This document shows, piece by piece, positions 11,187 through 20,780 of a stretch of 64,000 bases of DNA. The notes under the pieces were generated by a model, which searched no databases, was not told the DNA's origin, and saw only the letters and a list, made by a program, of their open reading frames with translations. Position 1 is the stretch's first letter; each line of letters opens with the position of its first letter. Source of the DNA: Vanrija pseudolonga (Eukaryota; Basidiomycota; Tremellomycetes; Trichosporonales; Trichosporonaceae); NCBI RefSeq assembly GCF_020906515.1, contig NC_085849.1:186001-250000 (forward strand), written 5' to 3'. The position numbers and the translations under genes were made by a program.

Positions 11187-11687
11187 ATAGAGTAGAGGTA
11201 GCGGCCGGATGCACTGTTCGTGGCGCTCGGCTGGGCCTGGGACGCCGCACAGTTGCGCCACATTGCGGCAACCTCCCTTTCTTGCAAACCTTATGGCCGG
11301 CTGTGCTGGGCCCAGATGCTTGGGTGCCTATGTTCCGTGACGGCAACGAGATCCATGGTCGGGTAGCTGGGAAGGAGAAACGAGTTGGTCATGTTCCAAG
11401 TGCCACGCACTACGAGCTCTACGATCACGACTGCCCACCTCTTGAACAAACTCACCGTGTAGGGCGTGAACAGCAGTGGAGCGATTGAGGTATGCACCTA
11501 CTTCCCAGCCCGCAGTGGGCACCCTGCGCATTTCATTACACTTGCGGAATGTTGTTGCAGCCATGACGCGTGCGCATGACGACTGCCGTTATCGAGTTCC
11601 CACCGTCCTGGCCACACACAGGGATATATGGTTCAGCTCGCTTCGCCTCGTCGCGCTCTTCACCCTCACGCCCACCTCAACACCACA
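11187..11687. other. Intergenic region between siderophore transporter and hydrolase
   Basis: Short frames only. GGATATATGG at 11622-11631 is a TATA-like element 57 bp before the hydrolase ATG. Nothing else is recognised. Confidence 0.6.
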
Positions 11688-12433
11688 ATGGCCCCCAAAC
11701 CGACCATCATCCTCGTCCACGGCTTCTGGGGCGGCGCAGCGCACTGGAACAAGGTCATCCTCGAGCTCCGCGCCGCGGGGTACGGGTACAACAACCTCCG
11801 TGCCATCGATGTACCTCTCACCTCGCTGGCCGACGATGCGGGACGTATCCGGCAAGAGCTCGACAATACCGAGGGAGACGTGCTGCTCGTGGGCCACTCG
11901 TACGGCGGGGCTGTTATCACGGAAGCGGGGAACCACAAGGCTGTGAAGGGTGGGTGTGCTGTGTGCGTGCTGCTTGTACCCCAGCTGACAACCGACCAGG
12001 CCTGGTGTACATCGCGGCCTTTGCGCCCGACGCAGGCGAGTCCCCCGGCGGGCTGACGCAGGCCCGTCCCCCGTCCGCCGCGGCGAACCTCGCCCCCGAC
12101 GCCGCAGGCTACCTGTGGGTCAAGCGCGAGCTCTTCCACGAGTCGTTCGCGCAGGACCTGACCAAGGACGACGGCTTTGCCATGGCCATCACGCAGAAGG
12201 CGCCCCTCGCGAGCACGTTCGGCGAGGCCATTAGCAACCCGGCGTGGAAGACCAAGCCGTCGTGGTACCAGATCTCGACGGCGGACCACATGATCAACCC
12301 GGAAAACCAACAGTTCATGAGCGCCCGCATCCAGCCGCGTAAGGTCATCAAGCTGGATGCGAGCCATGCCAGCCTTGCCAGCAAGCCGAAGGAGGTGGCA
12401 GCGCTCATCCTTGAGGCTGCGGGGGCCATTTAG
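11688..12433 (+). CDS. Alpha/beta hydrolase (methylesterase/salicylate-esterase-like)
   Basis: Exons 11688-11949 and 12000-12433 encode 231 residues. The start at 11688 was chosen over an in-frame upstream ATG because it has a purine-rich context (CACCACAATGG) and lies 57 bp after a TATA-like element. The fold is shown by PTIILVHGFWGGAAHWNKVI (oxyanion hole), the nucleophile elbow GHSYGG with Ser at about residue 71, TADHMINPENQ with a likely catalytic acid, and DASHASL with the catalytic His near the C-terminus. No signal peptide is seen, so it is probably cytosolic. This compact family includes plant methylesterases and many bacterial and fungal ester hydrolases. The substrate is unknown. 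Confidence 0.85.
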
Positions 12434-13930
12434 TGCCGGCCATCGAAACTCTGGCCGCAGGGACTTTGATAGGACGGTCGTTGGGCTCGTTGACAGCCAC
12501 GTGAGAAAGTCAGAAAGCCAAGCACATGCACGAGTCGGCGATGACTACCAGCTTACTGGGGGAGAAACGAGGTCGAACCCCGAGGCCATTGGCACGAGGG
12601 AGACGCTTGGGTTCTGCAGTCGGAAACCGGTCAGTCCTCGGCGGGCAGCCCGACAGTATCTGGTGCCGTCACTGCCCGTTATCCCGGCCAAGTCGCAATG
12701 CTGCAGCGCCTTGCGCGATTTACGACTGCCTGCAGTATCTCGGTCGTGGCGCCACAGCCGGTCGTGAGGGGTTAGCCTGTACGCTCGCCCTCCCTGCTGT
12801 ACGGGTGATGCTGTTTCCGGTCACCTACGGCTCCGCCGGCAGTGAGCATGGAGGTATGTCAGCCCGCGTGTCTGCTGGCCTTGTCTCCTCCAGGTAGTCG
12901 CTTGACCGACCTGGCGTGGCGAGTCGGTCACCTGACCCCCCTCGCCCGCATTCACCCGCCTGCCGTGCACCGCGTTCCGTCTATTCACGACCAACCGGGT
13001 CAACTACTGGGTCAACTCTGCTGCTGGATCAACTACTAACGGATAAGACAAAGATATCGCGGGGCATGACGTCGACATTGTCGGCATGCAGGCAGTGGAT
13101 CTTCAGGACCTTGACGCGGCCAGGGACCGGGATGCTGTGCGCGTGTCGGAGGGCCCACGCGCCACCCCGCCACCTCCTGGGATGCCGCGCCACACACTCC
13201 GATGACATCGGACAACGTGCTTGCTTGCCTCGAGTCAAAGATATCAGCAAGCAGTGCATATGTATCCTGCATCCTGCGTGCCAAGAAGACAGGAACGTGT
13301 GCATGTGGACGACGTGCAGGGGGGTTGCTTGCCGAGGAGCCCCCCGCCGTGCCAAGAATCCCAGGTACCCGCCCTCCCTTGCAGACGATGTTGCCGACTT
13401 GCCGACCAAGCCGACTGAAACAACCAACAACGGGCACAGCATCCATCGCCCACACCACCATCAAGCTCGGCGCCGACGCCGACAGCGACGACGCCGACGA
13501 CGTCATGCCGCCCCCCGTTGCCGCGCCGTGACGGTGGGCCCCCTCCTCGCCGAGGGACGGGATCCCCGTGCACCCCGGTGCGTGCCTGTCACGACCTACC
13601 TCGTCCGCCGGATAGTACCCCCTCCTCCTCGGCCGTATCAGTAAGGTCTTGTGGTTGCACAGGCATGCTTGGCGTTGGAATGCTCTGCTGCTCGCCACTC
13701 CCTCCCTCCTCCTCCTTTGCCGTCGTCGTCGATGCGCTCTTTTGTCATTCGCTCACGTCCGACAAGATGCTGTGCGGCGCGCTGTGCGCAGACTTGGAAC
13801 CAGCCAGATCTGGATCTGCTGACCGGACCGACATTGACTCACGTCGACCGAGCGCGTATAAATACCCCTCATAACATCGCGATGCTTCTGATCCATCACC
13901 AACACTTCCAGCAACTACTCCACACACACC
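12434..13930. other. Intergenic region, 1.5 kb
   Basis: No convincing gene. A minus-strand patch at about 13030-13130 has gene-like third positions and reads RVKVLKIHCLHADNVDV near the end of an open frame, but it has no start context, splice structure or recognised relatives, so it is reported only as a finding. The right end carries the promoter of the SPFH gene. Confidence 0.5.
13857..13864 (+). promoter_or_regulatory. TATA box of the SPFH-domain gene
   Basis: TATAAATA, a clean consensus, lies 67 bp before the ATG. Confidence 0.55.
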
Positions 13931-15784
13931 ATGAGCCACTCACCCCCCTCTAACAACGGCGACCATCTCGACGGCGCGACAGTCATCGGGGCCAACGACC
14001 AGGGCTACGCCCTCGGCAAGCAGGCCTCGGGCTCGAGCTCGTCCAAGCCATTCCTTCTCCCGCCCAGGCCTCAGCGCGGCGGCGTCCCCGAGGCATTGCG
14101 CGCCGAGAACCTCCCCTTTGTCGACACGTCGTCATACCTCGATGAGAAGCGGTAAGTGACACGACTGACAGCCAGTGGCGACGGCCCTGACGCCTGCAGC
14201 GACCTCCTCGTCAAGATCGGCAAGGGCGGCGTCGCGCAGGCGCTGCACGACCTCAACACCGAGCTCAAGAACAAGGGCCACACCGGCATCATCTCGGACA
14301 AGCGGCCCCACCAGGTCGTCGGGCGCGAGGTCAACCCCGGCTCGTTCGGCCTGTACGAGTACGCCTCGGGCCCCAAGCTCATCCTCGAGCCTGGCCGCTA
14401 CCCCGGTCTTCCGCTCGCCAACTGGATCGGATGCACCTGGCACGGCACGTACGACATTGCCACCAACTTCCCGCCCCTCAAGACGGAGGGCAGCCTGATG
14501 GTGCCGGACCCGTACCTCTCCAAGCTGGGTCTCACCGTCGTCCAGGTGTCGCAGAACCAGGCCGCAGTGTGTGTCGACCCACAGATGCGCGTGTTCGTCG
14601 TGTCGGACGGAGGCTTCGTCGCCATGGCCACGAGCGGTGCATACCGTGTCCTCGGCCTCGTCGACCAGACCCATCTCCGCGACGAGGTCAAGGACCGCTA
14701 CTCGGGCCAGGTGCTCGGCCACACCCAGGTCGTCAAGTTCCCCGGCAAGGGCGACCAGTACGTCGCGGCCACGTTTGTCGACATCCCTGCCAACAACGTC
14801 GCCATCCTCCAGCGCAAGGAGGAGCTGTTCGAGCTCGGCGCCGGCCAGCACTACCTCACGGCAGCAAACGTCACCATCCGCGGCTTCTTCACCAAGGGCG
14901 AGGTCCAGCAGGAGCTCCAGTGCGACAACCTGTACACGCGCGACCAGGTGCCCGTCTGGCTTCGCATCTACCTCCGCTACCAGCTTATCCACCCCCTCCA
15001 GCTCGCGCGCCACGGCTACCCTACGCCGTTCGACGCGCTGCAGGACAAGACTCGCTCGATCCTCACCCAGATTGTCGCGCACCTCGACTACTCGGCCATG
15101 GCGCGCACGCGTAACGCTGCCCCCGACGTCGAGATCGCCGAGCACGCCGAGGACGACTCTGCCGGCGCGATCTTCGTCTCCGCCGTCCGCATGCAGGCGA
15201 TCGACGAGCTCAAGGTCGTTGCGTGGGAGTACGGCATCAAGCTCGAGGACCTGGCCATCATCGACCGCCGCTTCAAGGGCGAGATTGCCGCCAAGCTCGA
15301 CAGTCTGACCACCCGCGCGCTCGAGGCACAGGTCGAGTCGGCCAACCTCGACCGCGAGAACGCCAACAAGCGGAGGAAGCAGGAGGGTGACGCCAAGGTC
15401 CTCGAGCTGCAGAACGCCATGAAGCGCGCGACGGCCGAGACGGACGCGCAGAACACGATCCAGGCTGCGCGCGCCCGCGCCGAAAGCGCGCTCATCCAGG
15501 CCGAGGCCGACGCCAAGGCCATCAAGGTGCGCGCCGAGGCGCAGGCGCAGGCTGTGCGCGTGCAGGCCTCGATCGACGCCGAGATCCGCGACGAGTTTGC
15601 CCGCTCCCTCGCCCAGAGCCGCGTCGAGGTCGAACGTACCCGCGCCTATGGTTCACGCACGGTGTTTGCGCCGCTCGAGGCATACCAGTCCGGCGGCATG
15701 GTCGGCATGGGCATGGTCGCCGGCTCGCGTCTCAACCAGATCGAGGAGGCCCCCCCCGCCACCCGCGTCAACGGTGCCAAGTAG
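13931..15784 (+). CDS. SPFH/band-7 domain protein
   Basis: Exons 13931-14151 and 14200-15784 give 601 residues. A 24-nt alternative intron ending at 14175 would also keep frame but is shorter than any other intron here, so the 48-nt intron is preferred. After a polar N-terminus of about 90 residues comes a beta-rich region with GSFGLYEYASGPKLILEPGR. The SPFH/band-7 core follows (KLGLTVVQVSQNQAAVCVD, TRDQVPVWLRIYLRYQL, DELKVVAWEYGIKLEDL), then a long Ala/Glu/Arg coiled coil (RARAESALIQAEADAKAIKV) typical of flotillin and stomatin relatives. These proteins form oligomeric scaffolds at membranes. No transmembrane helix is obvious, so attachment may be peripheral. The exact subfamily is not clear. 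Confidence 0.85.
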
Positions 15785-16127
15785 GCCACCGCCGCGTATA
15801 CATTGTGACACCCCTAGACCCGCCACCTAAGTCTTTAATCTCAGCCGTAATTGCCTCCCTCGACTGTGTAATGTACAATAGTAACGTAGCCGTGAATGAA
15901 GTCTAGTCTTGCATCGCGGTCTGGGTCCTGCGTGAGCGTGGACTTGCTGCTGCGTGTCAATGCCGCTTGTGGATGCCGCGGCTGTTGAAACAATGCCACC
16001 ACCGCCACCGCCTCATGACGCCACTGCCTAGTCACATGCGTCTTCCCCACAGAAGCGCGGCATCCCGCGTCATAAATACCGAGCGCGCTACTCTCCGACC
16101 CGTCACTCCCCACACATCACCACGACA
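15785..16127. other. Intergenic region upstream of the first eight-helix gene
   Basis: It contains the SPFH gene terminator region and, at 16071-16078, CATAAATA, a TATA-like element 50 bp before the next ATG. Nothing else is seen. Confidence 0.55.
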
Positions 16128-17433
16128 ATGGGCGTCCTAGCTGCTCGCCGCGCGCTCTACGTCGCCATCGCCGTGCTGCTGTACGGCACGCTCGGCGTCG
16201 CCGCCGCCGCGCTGCACCTCTGGCGGTTCGGTTGGGGCGAGGCGATCTTCGTGTGGGAGCGCGTCGCCGTGGTCGTGTGGCCCGTCGCCTCGTCGCTCTA
16301 CCTTATTGGATTGTATGTCTCCACTTTGCCTCTGATCGCTGACATACGCCAGCTACTTCTCGCCCGTGTCGCCTAGCCTCTGGGTCGAGATCCGCGCCCT
16401 CGGCGCCTTGTTCCTCTCGGGCGTCTTCTCCGTCGGGTATTACACCCGCTACAAGCTCACTGCGTGCGGCACGGCCGAGCGGTCGGGCGGCGCGTATGAA
16501 AGGTACATGCAGATATGCACACTGGCAGCGCTGATCTCACGCAAGGCTCGGCATTGCAACCATCGTGCTCGGCTGGATCAGCATCGCACTGGTATGGCCG
16601 CCTGGCGTGCGCCGCTGACGAGGCCAGATCGCCGTGCTCATCCTCACACTGTACGCCTACGGCCGGGTGCGGTCCCGCGCCAGCGCCGACAAGGAGGTGT
16701 GGGACCGCCGCCTGGTGGACATTGTCGCGGAGCACGCGCACGCCGCCCGCTCCCCGGTGGACGAGTACGCGCGGCTCATCCCCGAGCGCGAGCGCGAGCC
16801 CGACGCCGACGAGCCGTCGGGCCTGTTCTCGCCCGGCGCGCTCCGTACCCTCGCGTACGCGGTCATCGGGCTCACGGCCGCGGCGACGATCGGCGTCGAC
16901 GCCGCCCTCGTGCACTGGTTCCGCCAGCGCGGCGGCCACACCCCCGACAGCTGGTATGGCGACCGGTTCGACCTGCGCGGGCCCGTGTCTGTGCTCGTCT
17001 TCGCGGTGCTCACGACGGCCTATGTGGCAGTGTACGTCTTGGCCCCTGCAGCAGAGCTGATCTCAGCCGACCCGGTCTCGCGCTCAAAATCCGCAACGAG
17101 GCGCTCGCCAACGCCATCCTGACGGCGCTAGGGATCACCTCCATGTCCATCCTCAGCGCCTACTGGCCCCTGATCAACCCGTACCACCTGGGCGTGGGCA
17201 CCGCGACGCTCGTCTTGGGCTGGGAAGCGGCAGGCACGCTGCTGTTCCTCCTCGTGCTCGAAGGGCTCGTCATCCTCCGCTCGGTGCGGGAGGGCGTCGA
17301 GGGCGTCGGTGCGGCGACGTTCACGGAGCTCGTGCACGGTCGCAGCCTGTGGTGGGTGTACGCCCCGGAGGAGCGGCCGTCGTGGTACGCCCAGCTATCG
17401 AGCGTCGCCGCGGAGCGCGAGGCGGCCGCGTGA
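16128..17433 (+). CDS. Eight-helix membrane protein, paralogue 1
   Basis: Exons 16128-16312, 16353-16502, 16546-16591, 16628-17031 and 17067-17433 give 383 residues; the introns are 35-43 nt. The protein starts MGVLAARRALYVAIAVLLYG and has about eight hydrophobic helices, including LGIATIVLGWISIAL (encoded by a 46-nt exon), TLAYAVIGLTAAATIGVDAA and VGTATLVLGWEAAGTLLFLL. A charged loop after helix 4 contains DEYARLIPEREREPDADEPS. The C-terminal segment LVHGRSLWWVYAPEERPSWY is shared with the paralogue at 22.3-23.8 kb and, more weakly, with the one at 45.3-46.5 kb. All three keep the same exon pattern in the middle of the gene, so they are true duplicates. I do not recognise a named family; the function is unknown. 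Confidence 0.82.
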
Positions 17434-17958
17434 GGGCGCGGAGGCCAGTTCAAGGCGTGGACAGTGACGGGCGCCGGGGGAACGACGAAGCTGCAGAAAC
17501 AGGATAGGCGCGCACGCTGACGATAGCGTGGGTGGCGGTTGTACGTCGCCGAGAGCGTGAGGCCGCGAAGAATGTATGGACATACGGGGCGCTCATGTGC
17601 CACCAAAGAGTCCGCGGGTTCATCGCGATTGGGTCTGACTTGCACTCTGTGGCCCGTGAGCCGGTCCCGAGCCAGGGTGGTAGCCGAGCCGATCCGCTCA
17701 TGACGAGGGGGTGCGCGGCGCTGCCGACTGACTGCTCGTCACTCATGCCCTCGCCCTCGCCCCCGCCCTTGCCCCCGCCTGCCCTCACACAACATGACGC
17801 AAATGTGCCCTCTGAGACTGACGCGGCGGTGCCAACATGACATCAAGGCGACCCGAAGCCCGTTCCAGTCGGACGGGCACTCACTGAAACGTATATGAAG
17901 CAGCCTCTCGCTCGTCTTGCCTCCCTCACCCAACCCTCCCAATTCCCCCGACCTCACA
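17434..17958. other. Intergenic region upstream of the metallothionein gene
   Basis: Promoter region without recognised genes. GTATATGA at 17891-17898 is a weak TATA-like element 60 bp before the ATG. A CCCTCGCC-rich simple patch lies at about 17748-17780. No clear copper-regulator site was identified by eye. Confidence 0.5.
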
Positions 17959-18680
17959 ATGGAGACAGTCAAGCACCTCTTCTCAAGCTGCAAGTGCAAG
18001 GCCGAAGAGCGCGGCCCCACCTGCCCGTAAGCCCTTGTCTGTTCCCCCACTCACCCCAACCCAGGTGCCACGGCGCGTGCACGTGCAAGGTCGGCAAGTG
18101 CAAGTGCGAGGGGTGCGCGGGGCGCGAGCGCAAGCCCGGTGCGCACTCGAGCTCGGACTCGGCGTCCAGCTCGGACGACGAGGCGATGGCCAAGCGCAAG
18201 GCGGACAAGCGGGCCGGCCGGAAGCGGCAGGGCGGCGACGCTGCCGCCACCAACGACAACAGAAAGGGCGACAGCACTCGCGACATCAACGGTAACCCGG
18301 CTCAGTACGACACCGCGCAGCGCGACACCTCGGCCCAAGCCGACAGCAGCGCATACGACCCCGCCGGCCCGCCGCCGCTCCCGCACGCATCGATGGGCGG
18401 CGGCGCGAGCCGCGCAGAGGCGGGCTACGAGCCCGAGGAGCGCGCGCTCGGCGGTGGCGCAGCCAGCTCGGACTCGTCGGGCGTGCAGAGTTTTGCGGCG
18501 GACCGCGAGATGGGTGGCGGCGCCAGCGCGAGCGCGCCGGCTGACGCCGTGCCGGAGCGCGGTATGGGCGGCGGGGCTGGTGCAGAGGCTGGTACGGGCG
18601 CCGACAAGGACGCGGGCAAGGACAAGGACGAGCACGGGCGCCGCCGTAGCCACCACCACTTTGGCCTTGCGGGGCGTTAG
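17959..18680 (+). CDS. Metallothionein-like protein with long low-complexity tail
   Basis: Exons 17959-18026 and 18065-18680 give 227 residues. The first 42 residues hold nine cysteines as CKC, CPC, CTC and CKCEGC groups; CTCKVGKCKCEGC closely matches the repeating unit of basidiomycete copper metallothioneins such as Cryptococcus CMT1/CMT2. Splicing is required: the intron falls inside the CPC pair. Such proteins bind Cu(I), Zn or Cd through thiolates in the cytosol and buffer or detoxify metal. Unusually, the cysteine domain is followed by about 185 cysteine-free residues: a Ser/Asp tract, a Lys/Arg patch, and four copies of a (M/L)GGGA motif, ending in KDKDEHGRRRSHHHFGL with a His run that could also bind metal. 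Ordinary metallothioneins lack such a tail. The call is firm for the domain, open for the tail. Confidence 0.82.
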
Positions 18681-18820
18681 TTGGTGCCGGGTACGTGTGC
18701 CGGCGGGATGAGTAGGGTGAAGACACGTACACGGGTCTACAGAGAGCATGCCGCACCGATATACTATGTACACATGAAGGCCGACAGGGGCGCGGAGGTT
18801 GTGTTGTGTCGCCGCCTCAC

Positions 18821-19062
18821 TCAGGCCGTGTTGCGGTCCATTACGATGGCGAGCATCTGGACCGCGTCGCGGTACTCTTCTCGGATGAACGGGTTGAGCG
18901 CGTAGTAGCGGCAGAAGGCTTCCCAGCCGCCATAGCGCATTAGGAACTCCTCGGCCGCGGCGGAGAGGTCGGGTGCTGGGGGTGGCCATCAGTCGCTCAA
19001 TGAGGGCGCGGTGTCGCAGGCGACGCGGTGTACTGACTCGGGACTTCGGAGGCGGGCGGCAT
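18821..19062 (-). CDS. GGWTAF-family microprotein, copy A
   Basis: A two-exon gene on the minus strand (exon 1 19038-19062, exon 2 18821-18975) encodes 59 residues. Exon 1 gives MPPASEVP; exon 2 gives PDLSAAAEEFLMRYGGWEAF followed by a predicted helix ending at a TGA. The core (PxLS, GGW, AFC, two aromatic residues, LNP) matches three other genes in this window, which share the same architecture: a short first exon ending in phase 1 and a second exon starting at the domain. This copy is the most divergent. It has no signal peptide, no transmembrane segment and a single Cys. I know no function or domain name for this family. Confidence 0.7.
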
Positions 19063-19357
19063 TGGCGTGGGCGGTTGTTGTTGTTGTTGCTGGGACTTGG
19101 GCAACGGACGACAACATCGGCATTTATGCACCCCGGCCCCGCCGAGGTGGACAACTGCGCGAGCCGTATCAGCACTGGGGTCAACGCTTGTCAGTGGGGA
19201 GCCGGACGCGAAGAGAAGCAACAGTGACGAGAGAACGGTTCGCATGGTTGGCGCTGCTTCGGTATCGGCCAAGTGACGTCGGAGAGGTGGTCGATGGCGC
19301 AGGGTGCGCTTGCATCCTAGCAAGCTGCTGCACGCGCCGCGCTGTGAAACCCTGTTG

Positions 19358-19598
19358 CTACTGCTCGTCGTCGTCGTTGCGCGCAAGCTGCTGCACGATC
19401 GCCTTTGCCTCGTCGTTCTCGTCGCTATTCCACGGCTTGAGGCCGAACGCAATACAGAAGGCCGTCCACCCGCCGTACGACTTGACGATTGCGCGTTCTT
19501 CCGCCGAGAGCTGGGGTTCTGGTGCGGGTCAGTCAGTCAGTCAGTCATCAGGCGCCGGAATACGTCGCGCACGCACGAAGACCGTCGGACGCAGGCAT
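19358..19598 (-). CDS. GGWTAF-family microprotein, copy B
   Basis: Exon 1 (19577-19598) encodes MPASDGL and exon 2 (19358-19518) completes a 60-residue protein. The domain reads PQLSAEERAIVKSYGGWTAF, then a short turn with LKPWNSDENDEAKAIV and a Gln/Asp-rich end. Exon 1 is residue-for-residue identical to that of copy D, 28 kb away. The intron (58 nt) contains five tandem TGAC units, i.e. overlapping copies of a branch-site-like CTGAC. The layout is a helix (LSAEERAIVKS), a GGW cap and a second acidic helix, suggesting a small helical-hairpin protein. Cytosolic location is assumed from lack of a signal. Function unknown. Confidence 0.75.
19528..19547. repeat. GTCA tetranucleotide repeat (5 units)
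   Basis: Five tandem GTCA units lie inside the intron of microprotein copy B. Read in the gene's direction they give repeated CTGAC, the likely branch-site consensus in this genome. Confidence 0.7.
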
Positions 19599-20051
19599 GG
19601 TCGAGACAGACTTTGGGGAGAAGGAGGTGGTGGTGGTGGTGGTGGGTTGAGAACATCAGTTGCAGGTCGGTTATATCGCGCCGACGCGCCAGTGACATCA
19701 CTGTTTGGCCACCACCCTGGCAGGCAGGCACACCCACCCACCCCAGTCGGCCTTGTCCCCAACCCGACCCGACATATGTACTTCTGCCTGTGCGTAGCGT
19801 CCTCGTGCAACGTGGCCCGCGGCGAGGCACCCAGCACGTCGACGCGTCATGGGCCGCCGCCCAGTGGCTGACGCCAATATATGGCTCGTGACGGAGCCAG
19901 ACGTGATCGGCAAGAAGGGCCGCGTCGTCGCCACTGCCACATGCTTCCGTGCCACCGTTGCCCTGCGTCCCCATCACTAAGCGCGTTGCATCGACTCGAC
20001 TAGCTCTCTGTCATCCTATTCTCTGCTTCCCTCCTTCTGCCTTGCCCGCCC

Positions 20052-20279
20052 CTAGTCGTCGTCCTCGTCGTCGCCGCGCGCAGCGAGCTCCTGCACGATG
20101 GCGTACGCCTCGTCGTTGTCCTCGGGGTCGGTGGGGTCGAGGCCGTACGAGCGCGAGAAGGCCGTCCAGCCGCCCGCGTCGCGCACGATGCGCGTCTCCT
20201 CGTCGGTGAGCTGGGGTTCTGGTCGTCAGTCAGTAGCACAGAACAGCAAGAACTCACGGTGCGAGTCGGTGGGGGCCAT
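20052..20279 (-). CDS. GGWTAF-family microprotein, copy C
   Basis: Exon 1 (20258-20279) gives MAPTDSH and exon 2 (20052-20218) the rest of a 62-residue protein. The domain reads PQLTDEETRIVRDAGGWTAF, then YGLDPTDPEDNDEAYAIVQE and an Asp-rich C-terminus (DDEDDD). The donor is GTGAGT and the 39-nt intron is in the same place and phase as in the other three copies. It differs from copy B in having Ser for Cys after GGWTAF and in losing the PWN motif. It is the third of three head-to-tail copies spaced 0.3-0.5 kb apart, each with its own ATG and stop. Confidence 0.75.
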
Positions 20280-20780
20280 TGTTGGGTTGTTGTTGTTGTG
20301 AGGAAGTGGGAGGAGTCAAGAACTCCAGCGCGCCGCGTCGCGTTATGAAGATGCTTTCCAACCACCCGCTCCCGTCCCGTAGCTCCCTCCTCGGAACATG
20401 GCTTGCCTCTCCTGGCAACATGACCTAGTGTGGGAGCGGAATGAGACACGAATGCGTGCTTGCTCGAAGCGCACGTTGTTGGCGCGTCTGTGGAGGTGGC
20501 ACCCGGGTGGCGGCACGACATGCCGTGGCATGCCGGTGGGGCTCCTCGCGCTTGTTCCGGACCAAGCGTGCGTGCATAGTCAGTGGCGCATGTGCGGCGA
20601 GCACCGACATGGAGGACAACAAGCAGTATGCTCTACATCGCGTGGTGCGAAGAACACAATGGTCGAAGACGGCTGACAAAGGCTCGTGGAAACAACAGAC
20701 GCCAGACACGTTCCTTGTCGGTGGCATTGTGGCGTTTCGTGTCCACCGTCGCACTGCCGCGACTGGATGTCTGTCACGCG
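20280..20780. other. Intergenic region upstream of microprotein copy C
   Basis: This holds the promoter of copy C and the region downstream of the orphan gene. CAACAACAACAACC-type leader sequence precedes the copy C start on the minus strand. No gene is supported. Confidence 0.55.

Noticed and set aside
12560-12590. Sequence resembling a tRNA B box (GGTCGAACCCC)
   Set aside because: One base short of the consensus T arm, and no A box or acceptor stem upstream.
14152-14175. Alternative 24-nt intron in the SPFH gene
   Set aside because: Keeps frame but is shorter than every other intron here (minimum about 34 nt); the 48-nt alternative has a proper branch site and CTGCAG acceptor.
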